A stretch of 64,000 nt of DNA, taken from positions 186,001 to 250,000 of the forward strand of contig NBIV01000011.1 of assembly GCA_003194525.1 (NCBI GenBank), given 5' to 3'. This DNA comes from Gracilariopsis chorda. Taxonomy: Eukaryota; Rhodophyta; Florideophyceae; Gracilariales; Gracilariaceae. Shown in pieces: positions 1 through 13,046 of the stretch. The notes under the pieces are model-generated. The model saw nothing but the letters and a program-made list of their open reading frames with translations, searched no databases and was not told the origin of the DNA. Position 1 is the stretch's first letter. Every line of letters starts with the position of its first letter. Position numbers and translations under genes: made by a program.

Positions 1-3000
1 AAGAAGGGGCATATGTACATGTTCATAAAAGAGGCCAAAAAAAGGGTACTTGCACTCAGCCATCGTTACATGACAATTCTTCAAGCAAGTGGGATGCAGT
101 ACTTGCCAATGACTAAGCCACAAATTGCCATAAGTCATGTCTTGAAGTGTATTAGGCCTAAGGCGCTACAGCAACGCATGAAATATCTCGTATAGTGTCG
201 AAAGAATGAAGAATCTAGCAAAGACTTCGGAGCTTTCATGCGGGAGCTGATATCGCAGACATGCAAGTATGGTGCCAACCGTGTAACAGTTTTCTGTGAA
301 TCTGATTCTGATTCCGTCACCAGTTCCGACACCAACGCGCAACCACGCCAAAGGTCTTTTCGCAAAACGAAGTTTTTGAATATAGGAAAGGGTCAGAACC
401 GTCGCATGCGAAGAAGAGAGCATGATCACAGAACCGAAACTGAGGGTAGCACTGAGAGAACAGCAAGAGACCTACCCCCCTGTTTGCTACCTGAATGCGA
501 TGGACGGCATTTTGTTTCAGATTGCCCGTTAACCACGGAAAAACAGAAGAAACAACTTCGTAAGGAGTACCGTGAGGGAAAGAAAGCGCGGCAAGAGGCC
601 ACGAAAGGCAAAAGATAGCAAAAGGGTGCCATTAACCGAATTGGTGCTGAAAAGATTGATTCACATTCATCGCTTTCTAGCGCTTATTTTGGAAAAGGTG
701 CTGTAGAAGTCGTAGTCATAGGCGACCAGGGTGCAGACACCAATATCGTTCCATCCACGATATTCGATCTCATCAAGCAGAGTGAAGTGCCGTGCCAGCC
801 GATTACATTGGATCCGCCACACACATACAGCACCATCGCTCCACATATAAATTCGACGTCACCTTCACCCTGCGAGCTTGGGTGCAAGAAGAAGGTAACC
901 CTCGATGTTAGTCTGCGTATTCGACATGAAACGATCCTAATTTTACGTGTCGTGTCTTGGAAGATTGCTGATGCTAATCTGGAGTACGTGATCATCGGCC
1001 ATCAGGTCCTCGCTGCTGTGGGTTGTGACAATAAGGCCATCTTGGCGGCAGCTTGTGACAAAAATAACAGCGTTATTAACGTACCTGAGGCTTTAGCGTG
1101 GAATACTACCGTCGAGAGTCAACAATATGGCCAAATTGCATCACTTTTGAAAGCTGCCACATTTCACAGCGGTGCATCAGAGGGTGATGATTGGCTAGCT
1201 CACGCCAACTTCTACATGATTTAAACGATGACGAGCCCGAAGATGTTGATAAAGCCTTAAGAGATCTAGTCTCCGACGCCCAGCGAAACGGTATCTCTGA
1301 AGACGGGGCAGCAACATTTGATCGGATGTTGAAAGAGTTCAAATCGGTTTTCGATTAAGGCTGGGGAAAACCGACCCAGCCAGAGTGCCGCCAATGGAGA
1401 CCAAGCTTGATCCCACAAAGCGGTCGGTGAAAGTTAAGTCGCGACGGTACCCAGCGCCGCCACGAGCCTTTCTGAGAGCATACGTCGCCAAACTAGTAGA
1501 GTTGGGATTTTGGATACCCAATGCTCACGCAGAGTGGGAAGCAGCACCATTGCTAGTGCCGAAGGTCGGTTCAAAGGCTAAGTACCGTTGCGCGATAGAT
1601 TTACGTCCAGTTAATGCCACAACGATCAAGCAAGCGTCGCCAATGCCATATTTGGACTCAGAGATACAGGATTTTTCTGGAAGCAAATGCTTTGCAGTGA
1701 TCGATTTTGTGCACGGCTACTGGCAGTTGCCACTATACCCTAATTCATACTCCGTTTGTAAAATCGTCTGCCCAGAAGGTACATACTCCTCCACCCGTGT
1801 TATTCCTGGTCTCACCATCGCCACCGCCTACTTCCAGTCCTCTGTCGAGCCTCTCTTTAAAGAACTGAGAGACAATCTAAAAGCTTGGTTAGATGATTTT
1901 AACCTACATGCCGACAACGAGATAACAACTTCTGGACGAGATGCGGAGATTCCACGAAATATGCAAAGAGAAAGGACTGTACATATCAGCGAAGAAAAGC
2001 GTATTGTCCGCAAAAGAGATCCGATGGTGTGGTAGAATCGTCAGCAAAGGAGGGTACAAGCTGGACCCGGCAAACGTAAAAGGACTAAAAGATATGCACC
2101 TTCCCGAGACGGAGAAGTAACTCTGTGAATTTATCTACAGCTGACGCTGGATGTCCAGCGCGGTACCGGACTTTGAACGTCGTGTTGCACCGCTGGTAAA
2201 GACCCTAGAAGAGGCGTATGCCAAATCCGGAAGGCACACTTAACGGTCAATCAAAGAAATTACATTGCGCAGTTTGTCTTGGGGCCGAGAGCAGGAAACA
2301 TCTTTCCAGGATATACAAGAAAATCTTCGCAATGCAATTGAGTTAACATACCCTCGCAAAGGAAATGTTATCTGCGTGTATACTGATGCCTCCAACAATC
2401 ATTGGTCAAGGTTTGTCACGCAAACAGACCCTTTATTCCTATACATGCCGTTCCACCGACAGCGCCACGAGCCATTGGCATTCTTGGGTGGCAACTTCAA
2501 GGGGGCACAACAAAACTGGAGTACCTAGGAGCAGGAAGCGTTTGCGATTGTGCAGACATTTGAGAAGCGGGACTACATTTTTCTCGACGATCACCCTGTG
2601 CGCGTATTCACGGACCACCGCAACCTTCTTTTTTTGTTCGCCCCTATTGCCCTGGAACCCACATTAGGCCGCTATGTTGTCGCCAAAGTGCAGAGATGGG
2701 CAGTATTTCTTTCTCGGTTCCAATACAACATTGAGCACATCCCTGGGTCGGATAACGTATGCGCAGACATGCTCACCCGCTGGGCACGAGGATACCGAAA
2801 GCAGGCTCTTGCGACTCGAAGTATTTGCAGCCTGGTGCAGACAGCTGTTCAAGTGCCACCACCAACTAATTAGATTGAATGGCCGGACTTAGATGATTAT
2901 CGTAGAGCCCATGCGTCACAATCAGTACCTAGTGATCTTAGAAGGGATTCAAATGGGCTATGGAAACGAGGCAAGGAAATTTGGATACCAACAGGAGCCA

Positions 3001-4440
3001 AAGAGCTGAAGCTAAAGGTGCTTATCCTTTCCCACGCAGGAGCGATTGGACATCGCCGCGCCGAAGCCACAAACAGCATTCTAAACGAAAACTTCACATG
3101 GACCACTCTTAGCAACGACGTCTCTGAGTTCGTGATCGGCTGTCTACACTGTTTTGTAACCCCCACTGGTGAAGTAGTGCCCCGGCCGCTTGGCTCTGCA
3201 CTGCATGCTCAAAAGCCAAATGAGGTGGTGCCTTTTGATTTCTTGTATATGGGGCCAAGTTCAGGCAGCAAAGGGTATATCCTCATCATCAGAGACGATC
3301 TGAGCTCTTTTTTTTGGCTTTGGCCCACAGCAGAAGCTACCAGCCACGCAGCGGTTGATGCGATAACGACCTGGATAGCTATATTCGGAATAATGAACTG
3401 GTTTGTTTCAGATCAAGGACCGCACTTCAAGAATGAGCTGTTTCGCCTACTGGCACATGAACTGAAGATCAGTCACCACTTCACTACTGCCTATACGCCG
3501 TGAGCAAATGGCACGGTAGAACGCGTGTGTCGCGAAGTCCTGCGAGCTTGCAAGGTTTTGATGCACGAATTTGGACTTGGCGTGGCCGACTGGCCTGCAG
3601 TCACAGAATGTACCCAGGCACTTCTGACCAGCGCACGGTTGAAGCGCCTAGGGACACGAAAGAACAGTCCCGGAGTGTATCGGTCACCACTTGAAGTGTT
3701 CACAGGCATGAAGCCTTCTCGACCACTGATCCATGCGCTTGCAATCGAGAAGTATATGTCGTTACCTCGTATCGGTGAGATACGCGCACGGCAGCTCGTG
3801 AACATTGACAGAACTCAAACCGCTCTTCAGTCCATGCATCTTGATGTATCCGAAATGGTCTTGAAGCAAAGAAAGCAGGCAATCCAACGCCATAACATGC
3901 GCACAAATGGCGTGACGGCAGATTTTGACATCGGCGATTTTGTTTTAGTGCGTAAGGCTACCAAAAATGGTCATAAGCTTTAATTTAGATGGCGGGGACC
4001 GAATCGTATCATCGCATCACAATCAAAATGGGTCTATGAAGCTCAAGATCTTTTGAGAAAGAAGAAGGAAGTTGTGCACGCTAAGCGATTAGTGAAATAT
4101 CGTCGCTGGTTAGAAAACCAAGAGTTTGATTCACAGCTTTTCCGCTTTGCAGAACAATCTGAGAGGGTGTATCAGACCGCTGAAAGTTTGTATGACATTC
4201 TAGAGAGGGACGGGATACTGCAGATATTAGTACAATGGCAAGGACTACCGGAATCAGTGGATCAGACTTGGGAGCCCATGTCAACGGTACATGAAGACTT
4301 GCCAGGCATGCTCGAAGACTTTCTACTCACCGCCACCAAACGGGACCTGAAAAAGAAGGCTATGACATTCGTGGCCATGACAAGCAAATGAATAAGCCCC
4401 ATCAAATGGCTGCTTTTCATGGGGCCGTGTTATCAGGTAC
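1..4440 (+). mobile_element. Element 1: broken chromodomain-type Ty3/gypsy retroelement, 5' end outside the window
   Basis: Fossil LTR retroelement on the + strand, cut off by the left edge of the window. Recognisable parts in order are: a gag tail with a C-x4-C-x3-H-x4-C knuckle (about 0.24-0.62 kb), an aspartic protease-like region (about 0.7-1.2 kb), reverse transcriptase (about 1.4-2.0 kb), RNase H (about 2.3-2.9 kb), integrase zinc finger and core (about 3.0-4.0 kb), and a C-terminal chromodomain (about 4.1-4.4 kb, motif LVQWQGLPES). The order protease-RT-RNase H-integrase-chromodomain is the Ty3/gypsy chromovirus layout. It is broken at roughly six to ten places and cannot be active. 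A 3' LTR may begin near 4428 (TGTTATCAGG after a G-rich tract) and run to about 4.7 kb, but the partner LTR is outside the window, so its age cannot be estimated. Confidence 0.85.
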
Positions 4441-7400
4441 TGACTTCATTGCCAAGACAGCCCAGTAGCATGGCGTCAGACTATCTTTTCAGATCCGAAT
4501 TACACATGACTTGTACGTTCAATACTAACAGTCAGGTAGCTTAGCAAAGCCCCTGACCAAGGAGCGCGTAGCTTAGCACAGCTGCGTACTTAAGCGCACA
4601 AATAAAGGCAAGACTCTGATGGAAGAGCAGATCATCAGAGATTATCGTGCCGTCCTCTTTTGTTGCGATACGCTACGCTGTGAGTTGTTACATTATACTG
4701 CACCGCGGGAACGGAGGATCTGTCAGCTTCATGGTACATGGTCTCATGACACCGGACGACAACAGTTTTTCTTGTAACCTTCTTTGCCGAAGTGTAGATC
4801 GGAAATATATTTGCAGCTGGAGAGTATAAGGAAAGGCGTGAAATGCCAATAGATAGTAGTCCCAAAAAGATTAATAGCAACGTGAGCACTGTAGTGGCAC
4901 GCGTAAGAAAGTCATGGCCCTCACTAACGCAAGGCAGAAATAGATGATTTCAGAAGCTTACAAAAGACCACTACCCACTAAAAGCGGTAGAGAACCACCA
5001 CAGTGACAGCAGATGCGCAAACAAAACCTCAGTCTTAGCGCAATAAAGATACAAACGTTTTCACCGAATATGCACGACCAAGACCTTAAGCTTAGTGCGT
5101 GGCTTGGGTCAAACTTGGTAACGTGCCCGATCAACACTTGAGATCCGGACGACGCTATGTGGTTGTGATGGATATGGCACGTAGTTTCGTAACAGACCGA
5201 AGCAGCCGAGTCTTTCAGCATGTGCAGGAGATCGAGCTGCACAGTTATGGAGGAAGATTGGGGCACAGTAATGTTGGAGACACCTAGGAGCAGACAGTTC
5301 TAAGAAAAGATGGGGTTCAGCAAAAGGAGGGGAAGTGGTCTGGATTGAATGAGCTTGGGAGCCACTGACCTCGGGATTTTATAGACAATTAGGCTAGACT
5401 ATGCACATAACCTCTAGTTCTGCATACTAGGTGTAAGCAACAACCCAGAACAACCTGTGATGGGAGCTTCCTCTGCCATGGCAAACCATTTGGGCTAAGG
5501 AACTGTCTTCCTTAGGCTATTTTGTGTCCAAATAATATCACCTGACGGGACCAGGTGATTCCAGCAATGTCGTTTCAATTACTTCATCATGGCTAAACAG
5601 GATGCTAAAGCTAATATTTGGGAAATTTCAGACGTTTCTAGTTCGTCAAGCAGTTCCTTTCCGTATTGTAAACTCGTGGATACGGAGGCTGGAGAAGTCC
5701 TTTGTCTTGTACGTACTGCTCAGGATGAGAAAAAATCGTTTTTAGAAGAGATTGTTGGGTTCAGCTGGTCGGCTTCACTGATGTTCGAGCTGCAAGAACT
5801 TCCTAAACAGATCTCTAAAAAAAGAACAACCATTGAAGACAACCGTCTTATCTTAAATGAAATGCTTAGCCAGATGACTACTCGGTAGGCTCGTGGCTTG
5901 CTCCGAAGATCTCTGTTCGCAGCAAAGAATTACTGCGTTCAGAACTTGACCTTTGTTCCTGTGCTTCTTGCCCTCCTCGTGAAGCGCCTCGATAAGTAGG
6001 CAAGACCTGCTTCATGCCAATCCCCTGATAAGGTATCCTTTATGATGCGCTATGACATTTAAATAAAGAGCCATCTATCAAGCGATAGCCAAACCAGCGC
6101 TAGCATTACCCATCAGCAGACCCAACCAACGGCAGCAGAGGTGACAGAGAGGCAACAGAGAGCTCTGGATAATTGATAGCGACTAACAGCGAGTCTTGTG
6201 CGCACCATACAAGCGGCCAGGCCCATGGGGTGCAAGCATTTTTGGGCGCCCATGCGAGACGTCGGATCTCGTCAAATTCGACAGTGAGGATGGAGAGGCA
6301 CTTTGCTGCGTCGTCGGCGAGGAATGCGGCCACTGGGTAACAACACATTACGGAGGACGAGTGCGTGGGGAAGCGCTCGCGGCGTGCTGCGGATCACCGT
6401 TTAGAAGACTTGAGCTCGTCGGACTTCCCCTCTCAACCGGGATGCGCGTGAAACCAAGACGAGAGGTTGCGACGGTACGGTGCGGCTTTGCTGGCTACAT
6501 TCTTGCCAGTGCGCGGTTCCCATACGGTGACATGTTCGTGGTCGAGGGAGACGGCACCGAAGAGGGTGGCCAGGTAGCACGGGGGGAGAGGTTGAACAGC
6601 CAGCGCGAGATGGGCGCATGGGTGGACAAGTCGATGTGCACGGGTTGCTGTTGTTGTCGATTGTGATGGGGATGGTGATGAGTTTGGAGTTTGTGGAGGT
6701 GTTGGCGGATGGGGTGGGAGAAGAGACAGAGGGTTGGAAGGTGGTGCGGTGGATGTAGAGCCAAGAAATGTGCGAGGAGGAGTGATTCCGCTCGGTGCAC
6801 AGCGGCTGTAGCGGCGGCGCGCGCGGTAGTGGAAGGGGCGATAGGAGGAGTGATCCTGAAATGAGATTGCAGCTCATACGGACTCCCCCCACCTCTGCAC
6901 TTAGGGCAACAGGGGGGTACTGCCTGAAAGAATATATGCACTGTGAAAAGCGTTGGAAAAACCAGCCAGTTCTTCCCTCTCTTTGTACGAAATTGGGGAA
7001 GAACCTCCCTTCCAGAATCAAACAATTCAAAAAGCCTCCTCTCCCAATTAAAGCCTCCCATGTAACCAGAGCTTTCCTAGCCCATCTCTTTTTGGGTTCA
7101 CGCCTATCGGGGCATGACACCAAGAGTGTCACTCTGAGAGCACGTTTCTGTACGCACTGTTGGTTGCCAAACATGTAGAATGTTCCGGCACTGCTTGAAC
7201 ACACGTTTTGAGTGTTCCAGCAGCTCCAAGAGTATTCTTAGTTTCGCTGACCCAGCAGTGCTATTGTTCTTCAGTGACGCTGGCAACAAAAGACGGGGTT
7301 TAATTGGTTATTTTTCATCTCCAGAGGCTGCTAGAAGCCAGTAGAGTAACTTAAACGCACACATTAGTACGTATGAAGGAGTAATGCGTTCCTGCGTTGT

Positions 7401-7529
7401 CTTTAATGCCTTTAGAGGCCATATAAGGGCAAGTCGACGCCCGGACTTCTGTCTGGACTTAACTCAACATCTGACCCATGCAAAAACCTCACTCCTCAAC
7501 CATTCCCATTCTTTCTATGAAGCATTCAA
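4441..7529. other. Unassigned stretch, no clear gene
   Basis: The first 250 bases may be the end of element 1, with an AATAAA at 4599-4604. Beyond that I see no domain, RNA gene or repeat. The part from about 6.1 to 6.9 kb is richer in G+C and in CACCATC- and CATCACC-like simple motifs than its surroundings. Several overlapping reading frames on both strands there look like by-products of composition, not genes. It may be an eroded fragment of a host gene region. Confidence 0.4.
5589..5888 (+). CDS. Short hypothetical reading frame, 99 residues
   Basis: An ATG-started open frame of 99 codons with a run of seven serines near residue 18-24 and a charged, probably helical second half. No family is recognised. 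It stands alone between element 1 and unassigned sequence, with no visible promoter, and the frame closes on both sides. It could be a small gene, a leftover of a mobile element, or chance. Nothing in the sequence decides between these. Confidence 0.2.
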   Translation: MAKQDAKANIWEISDVSSSSSSSFPYCKLVDTEAGEVLCLVRTAQDEKKSFLEEIVGFSWSASLMFELQELPKQISKKRTTIEDNRLILNEMLSQMTTR

Positions 7530-8217
7530 CTATCATTTGCACCTAGCAAGGCGTTTCCCACTAGGTGCATGCTTGAGGTGGGAATCTGCCATCTTTTAGA
7601 CCATTTGAAGCGGCTAAAGTGTAAAAGAGAGACGGGCAGTGTGTACCAAAGTTGATTCTGTCGTCTGTAAGCCCCACCAGACCTTTGCTCGGATAATGGT
7701 GTGGGTCGAAAGACCTGGCGATTTTCGGACGGAAGTGCTGGACGGGAAGCTGTCTGCGAGCGACGTGCCGTCCAACTTTTCCTGCTAAGGGCCAGATTGG
7801 GTATAGATCGGAAGCACATCTCCCTCTTAATAGATCTCCATTGGAAGCCCTGTAAAGCTTGTACGGGCCTGATTCTGTTTAGTGCAGAAGTAGGTAGGCT
7901 GTAGAAACCGCTTTACATCCGGAGTGTTTGACCGGAAGCCGGGAGTCTGACTCCTAGTGGCCATTGACGTAGGTCGATGGTCCCGCGCTGTTTCGAGAAG
8001 TTTGGTAGACGATTTCTTGGATTGAGACTCTTGCTTTCCCTTTTTTTTATATTTGCTTTGCAACGTTGGGTCCTTTGGTGCCTGCATTTCCATTTCGTCG
8101 TGCTTTCTGTTTATCATTTTCATCACTACGGACCTTTCAGCTATGAGGACACCCTTTCGAGCCTACTTTATTGCTAATTTTGGCCCCTCCCCCCCTTGCG
8201 TCACAGTTTTGTGATGG
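7530..8217 (+). repeat. Dispersed repeat, copy A (about 0.69 kb)
   Basis: This segment aligns along its length with 40892-41564. Long shared blocks include TTTATCATTTTCATC, GACTCTTGCTTT, GAAGCCCTGTAA and TTTGTGATGGC. By eye the copies agree at about two thirds to three quarters of positions, with small indels. Shared reading frames are not kept between the copies, so the repeat is probably non-coding. Both copies end at the same ATG (8213 here). After that ATG the two sequences have nothing in common. It may be the 5' end (promoter and leader) of a mobile element or gene family, or an old LTR-like unit. Confidence 0.65.
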
Positions 8218-10700
8218 CTTCCACACGCACCTCACGCGAACACCGCGCTCTTTTACGCACCTCACCTGGCAACCGGAATTTACTGCACTTCTCACCCAGC
8301 ACCTTATTCGGTGCGCGTGTGTCATTCTGCAGATCAGAGGTTGCACATGTTCCGTTACCAAAACTCATTGAATGTCAACTGCCTTTCATGGCAAGCAAGG
8401 ACAACAGTTTATTCACAAAAGCAACTGCAAGGGATCCGAGGGAACACTTTGTTGGAATGCTATCTTCATTTGATTAAGCAAACTTTACTGTATACTATGC
8501 TTTGCAAAATGAATTAAATGCTTTTGACATTGAATCTCTATATCTGCTTCATAACGGTTTTGAACATAAGGTCCATCCTACTCTAAACCTCACAAAACCC
8601 ATTGCTGAGATTTGGAACACTGCAGATCCCTCTTTTTTGCCCAATTTTGGGGGGAAGATAAATTACAAAGAAACCTGTAACGCGCATATCCACTTTTTCT
8701 GAGTACGTAACGCAGAAAACAGGTATTGCTATTGACCAGGTTTAACATTCTAGTTGCAATGACCTTCGACAACTGTGGAGTCACATGAAAACTGCCCTTC
8801 AAAATGCCATGGAGAAAAACAAAGTATTCAGACGTAGCATCAAGTAATCTTGCAAGCCAGGAACTTGGTCTTCCAATATTCTTTTACGAGCTACCTTTTC
8901 CATACTGAAACCATTATCTGGCGTGGTTTTTATTCCTAGTGATACAAAAGCTAGAGTAGGTCATAAAGCAGAGGCAGTTGAAGATTTGAAAGAATGCAAA
9001 CAGCTAGAAATTCTAAGGCGATACGAGAAAAAACCATACTGAGAAACTCTATCATAGTTTAGACACGATTTGTAAGATGTTCTTGCCTTTGAGGGTCAAG
9101 CAGGTTCATTAGAGAGTTTTATATGCTGAGAGAGGTTTTGGAGAAAGCTGGAGGATGTAATGGGTGAAAGTTTGGGCTGGGATTATCCTGAAAATAGTAA
9201 ACATCTGGTGTTGCGATTAATGTAACATGTTTAAAATGCTAAGATCTCCTCGACATTTCGTTCTGGAAACTAAATTTAATCATTTTACGGTACTCGGCTC
9301 AAAAGGATTCGCATAGTTCTGAAGAATATGTTTTATCCGTGATGTCATAACTGGCTTGTACGACCGGATTGATTCATGATGCAGCTTTTGTACATAGTCA
9401 CAGGAATAATCTTACTGAAAGATACCAATGAGCATGTGTTGAAGCCCGTATCCCTTCAATATTTTTTATCTAAGGCAAACTACCCGTGATTGACGGACAT
9501 TCCGTAGATCTTCTGCTCATGAGCCTGTAGTATAAAAAGTAGGTATCGCAGTGCACACATACACCTCATCACAAGAATTTGGGAACGGCTTTAGTTGACT
9601 GACGCTCTGCGAGAGAGTACATAATATAAAATGAAGCTACCAAAGCACTGAAAAACGGGAAGTGGGGTACATATGCTGGAGAGAGAGGTTTCGGGGCTCT
9701 GCGAAACTAAGAGCACGTGGAGTACTATTGCAAGAAGAACCATTAGTACAAGAAGTGGGCTACTTCGATGTGCTTGCTTAAATGAGAAAAACAATAAGAA
9801 CAGAAATTAGCCGGTGTTGGGAGCTTTACAGGATCCTGGAGAAAAGCAGAGCTCCATCAAAAATCACGTGGGGAAAAATGAATTACAGCTAACCACTGTA
9901 GATTGGTCTACTCTTGACCTCCATCTAAAAGTAAAAGCATTACGGGGATTTTGGGAAGAAGAGGCTGGAGTACATCACAAAGCTAATCACAGTGCTGGCG
10001 AAGGAGTTGGATCAACAGACGTAGTTAGGCAAGAAAATATTGTGTTAGATCTACCTTCATATGTGTACAACCTTTGTGCCAAAGAACGATAAAAGTACAT
10101 TGTGCAATTGTTCAAGAAGAGTACGCTTTCGAAATTTTGCAGGCTTAATGCAAGACCAAAATGTCGCAAATACACGCAGAAACATCCTGGATGTGGATGC
10201 AGAGCTGCCTTCATGGCCAAGGCTGGTCTCCATTGAAAGTTCTAGACTATTCCTATCTTCAATGTTCCGAACCACGGGCTATTGCAAGTAGAAATGCGAT
10301 AAAACAAATAACAACAGAGAAAGGCCGTGAAGGTGGCCATCATGAGGATTTGTTCGCCTGAATTCCGACTGCCTTCTAATCACTACAAGCTCCCAGATCT
10401 GAGTAACACCATGAAGGAAGTGGATTCCAACGATGAGATTATGAAAGACGTATATTGTCGCCGTCCTGGGGGGTTACAGCACTGAGTGTTCCGTAAAGGA
10501 GAAGGGACAAGTTATGCAGAATGCAGGCATACACAGATTCGCGTTACAGAATATTGAAAAGTTATGGTCGTCGTATGTAGTGAAGAAAAAGGGGAAAGAA
10601 AAAACCCTCAAAAGAGCTTACTTTGGCAGACATGCATGGGCCTCAGACACTGGCCAAAACCGACGCATAAAAGGTGGTTTTGCCTCATAATTTATTAGGA
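8213..10700 (+). pseudogene. Decayed coding-like region, family not recognised
   Basis: From the ATG at the end of repeat copy A, a frame of 88 codons begins with MASTRTSREH. Protein-like segments continue in changing frames to about 10.4 kb, for example LPSYVYNLCAKER near 10.05 kb and HPGCGCRAAFMAK near 10.19 kb. The base composition is A+T-rich and the frames are interrupted many times. This could be the body of an element whose leader is the 0.69-kb repeat, or an old host gene copy. I do not recognise the protein, and the call as one decayed gene is inference from adjacency. Confidence 0.3.
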
Positions 10701-11230
10701 AAAAGCCGTATTCATTGCCGAAGGCTCAATTTGGCAGCCTAACTACAGGCTCATCTCCGATATCTCAACAGTAGTGGTGCAAGGCCATCAAAGCCGTAGC
10801 GTTCTCATGCCACTCAGCCGTACCAGAGCGATCATCACAAGCTTTCTTTCGTAATGTAGCCCAAAATTCAAAGGGTATGTCTTCAGAATCTTTTATTCCC
10901 TAACAGTCGTAGCGTTCACCTCGATCATCTGACACTCATTGTTTTTACCTTGCGCTCCAACACCAGAAATAGACAGATTAGGAGTAGCCTGCACTTTACA
11001 GTGAGCAGTACGAGCGATTATTTCTTCTCTCAACCAAAACGCAGCATTTGCAACGTGGTTTGTGTTAGACGTCGCTTGTGTCAGAGTATTAAATGGCTCG
11101 GAACGCCAGATTACGCAATTTCCTGACGGGTCCTATTGCAACACATTCTCTAATTGAGGTAAAACGTCTCTAGAGCCTTTCAACTCACTTGCACGTCTTC
11201 GCACTGCGGTCATGGTGGCATCATCATCAC
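10701..11230. other. Unassigned stretch left of the pogo-like transposon
   Basis: No gene, RNA or domain is visible. Part of it may be the 3' non-coding end of the pogo-like transposon to its right, but I could not find a matching pair of terminal inverted repeats. Confidence 0.3.
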
Positions 11231-12515
11231 GTCGGGAACTTCCTTACGCGGGGAGGATACTTTGGGTGCCAGGCTCAGGTTCACGCTGAGGTGGTATCGC
11301 AAAGCTCATGACTTTAGCTGGTTCAAGGGGATACAGGCCGCAATTGAGAAAACGTTTGACAGAAAGGTTTCCATTCGAGGATGCGTATGCTGCTGCCAAG
11401 AGTTTCATTTTCACCGAATTGTTGGGGCTGAGGCAAGCGCGTCTATATAGGAAAACATCCAAAGCCTTTATGACATTCTCTTTGACTACCTTTTTTGTGC
11501 AATCGTCACAGGGCTGCTGCAGAGAGTGAGATGTGTTCGCTGGAAGCTGAATTACTTCAATTTTCTTGACCAATGCCACTTCAATCCACTCTGAACCCCT
11601 CTTGGAGCTATGGCCATAGATATAAAGAAGAATCTTCTCTTCCTTTGGAACAAACTTGCGAGAGAAGAAGTTGAAATGCCTTACTACGTTTGGCAGCAGG
11701 GCTTTAGTCACTAACCCTTTTAAGCTGCATACGACATCAGTTGGAATTGGGAGCCCCTCATCTTCTCCAAGCTATTTGTACTCGTCCGGGAGTTTTTCCG
11801 TGATTTGTGGGGGAGTTGGATTCTTTCAATTTCTAAAAAGACTCTTTCCCTGCGCGATGAGGAATATTGGAGCAATATGTTCAGCAGCACAACTCATGAT
11901 GAGAGACTTAAGATGCTTTCCACTGCCTTTCATTTTCATCTTGTGTCCTCCGTTTCTACAGTACTTTGTGGCGTTGGAGCCTCGATAGCGACGACCATAT
12001 GACGCAAAAACTGCCGTCTCACCCATGTTCAATACCTCTCGAGGGCCTTTGAATATTTTTGGCAACTCTACATTGTCGTTCTTTATGATATCTACTAAGG
12101 TCATCAGCTGTTCAGGGTTTATGCGCTGATTCGTTTGAGCACAATGCCGTCTGCGTGGCGCATTGTGAGAGGCCGATTGTAGGACCGAAACAACAGCAAA
12201 GCATAAACGGAAGGCAAGCCATTTCTGAACGTCAGGCGGCCATTGCTAGCAGCCAGGCCTATCAGTGGACGCATTGCATACTCTCGTGCGGTGAACATGC
12301 GTTCGGAAGCGAATATTGCGCGGTCTACAATTAGTTGTTCTTCTGCAGACGTAAGAACCGGCTTGCGACCTGGATAGTGCTCAGTTGGTGTAAGAAGCCA
12401 GTTCAACTTATGGGCATGGTGGACTCGTATGGCCGGTTTGATGAGATACAGTTTCCGTTGACTAATTGAGGTTTAAATGGCAACATCCGTAGTAGTGTGG
12501 TGGTCTCGTATACGT
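11231..12515 (-). mobile_element. Pogo/Tigger-like DNA transposon, larger fragment (DNA-binding and DDE parts), inactive
   Basis: The minus strand encodes the recognisable parts of a pogo/Tigger/CENP-B-type transposase. At 12119-12406 is a second helix-turn-helix region (GRKPVLTSAEEQLIVDRAI, the usual 'GRP.VLT..EE..L' start of a CENP-B/Tc5 DNA-binding domain). At 11826-12104 is the start of the catalytic core (VLNMGETAVF, where the family has N-[MV]-D-E-T). At 11244-11711 is the rest (YIYGHSSK then IQLPANTSHSLQQPCDD, where the family has LDGHSSH and LPPHTSHLLQPLD). The first two catalytic Asp are replaced (G in NMGET, Y in YIYGH), while the third-position PCD keeps an Asp. The parts are in different frames, so it carries frameshifts as well. 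The N-terminal end continues at 23144, across element 2. Confidence 0.8.
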
Positions 12516-13046
12516 TGTGGTACAATAGCCCTAAGGTCAGACGGCTGGCAACCTGGAGTGCCGAAGAGGTGGACGAAGGACGAGAGCACCACTGGCTCAG
12601 GTCAATATTAGCCACGTGGGTCGGATATAATTGTGATCTGAGGTGTGACCTCCGGTGGATCTGGCACTGCAACACAGTGCACGGCAGAATAGTGTAGTAT
12701 TCTATTTAATTCTTTTAGTAGTAGTTACGGGTGTTCTAGAGTGCCTTGTCGACTATAATAGTCGGCTCGAGTGCAGCAGGCCACTGAGGAGTAAATGCAA
12801 GCACCACCTCCGTCCTCTAGTCGCCTCCAAGCTTCCAGTGGACACAGGCTTCCAAACCATGGTTACGAGTGCGCCCAACCTGTAGGGACCTCAGATAACG
12901 CCCGCCCATTGCGCCTGCACGCCAGAACGTGCCCACGACACAACTAGACCCCAGTGGACTGTCAACCTATTGGCTGGTACTCTGCTGCCGCTACCCCTAG
13001 TAGGTACTACTTCCCGACTTGTCCTTGGAACTACTATTCTCCCAGA
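12516..13046 (+). repeat. Element 2, 5' LTR (531 bp)
   Basis: Pairs end to end with 22613-23143 with no net length difference. By eye there are about 43 differences in about 525 aligned positions (about 8%). It starts with TGTGGTACAATAG. Two bases after its end is TGGTCTCCCG, a plausible tRNA primer-binding start (TGG). The flanking pentamer TACGT (12511-12515) nearly matches GACGT after the 3' LTR. Confidence 0.85.

Noticed and set aside
6196-7204. Overlapping frames of 127-267 codons on both strands at 6.2-7.2 kb
   Set aside because: No ATG-supported start for the longest ones, no recognisable domain, and proline/histidine-rich simple sequence. It might be eroded host sequence but not a supportable gene.
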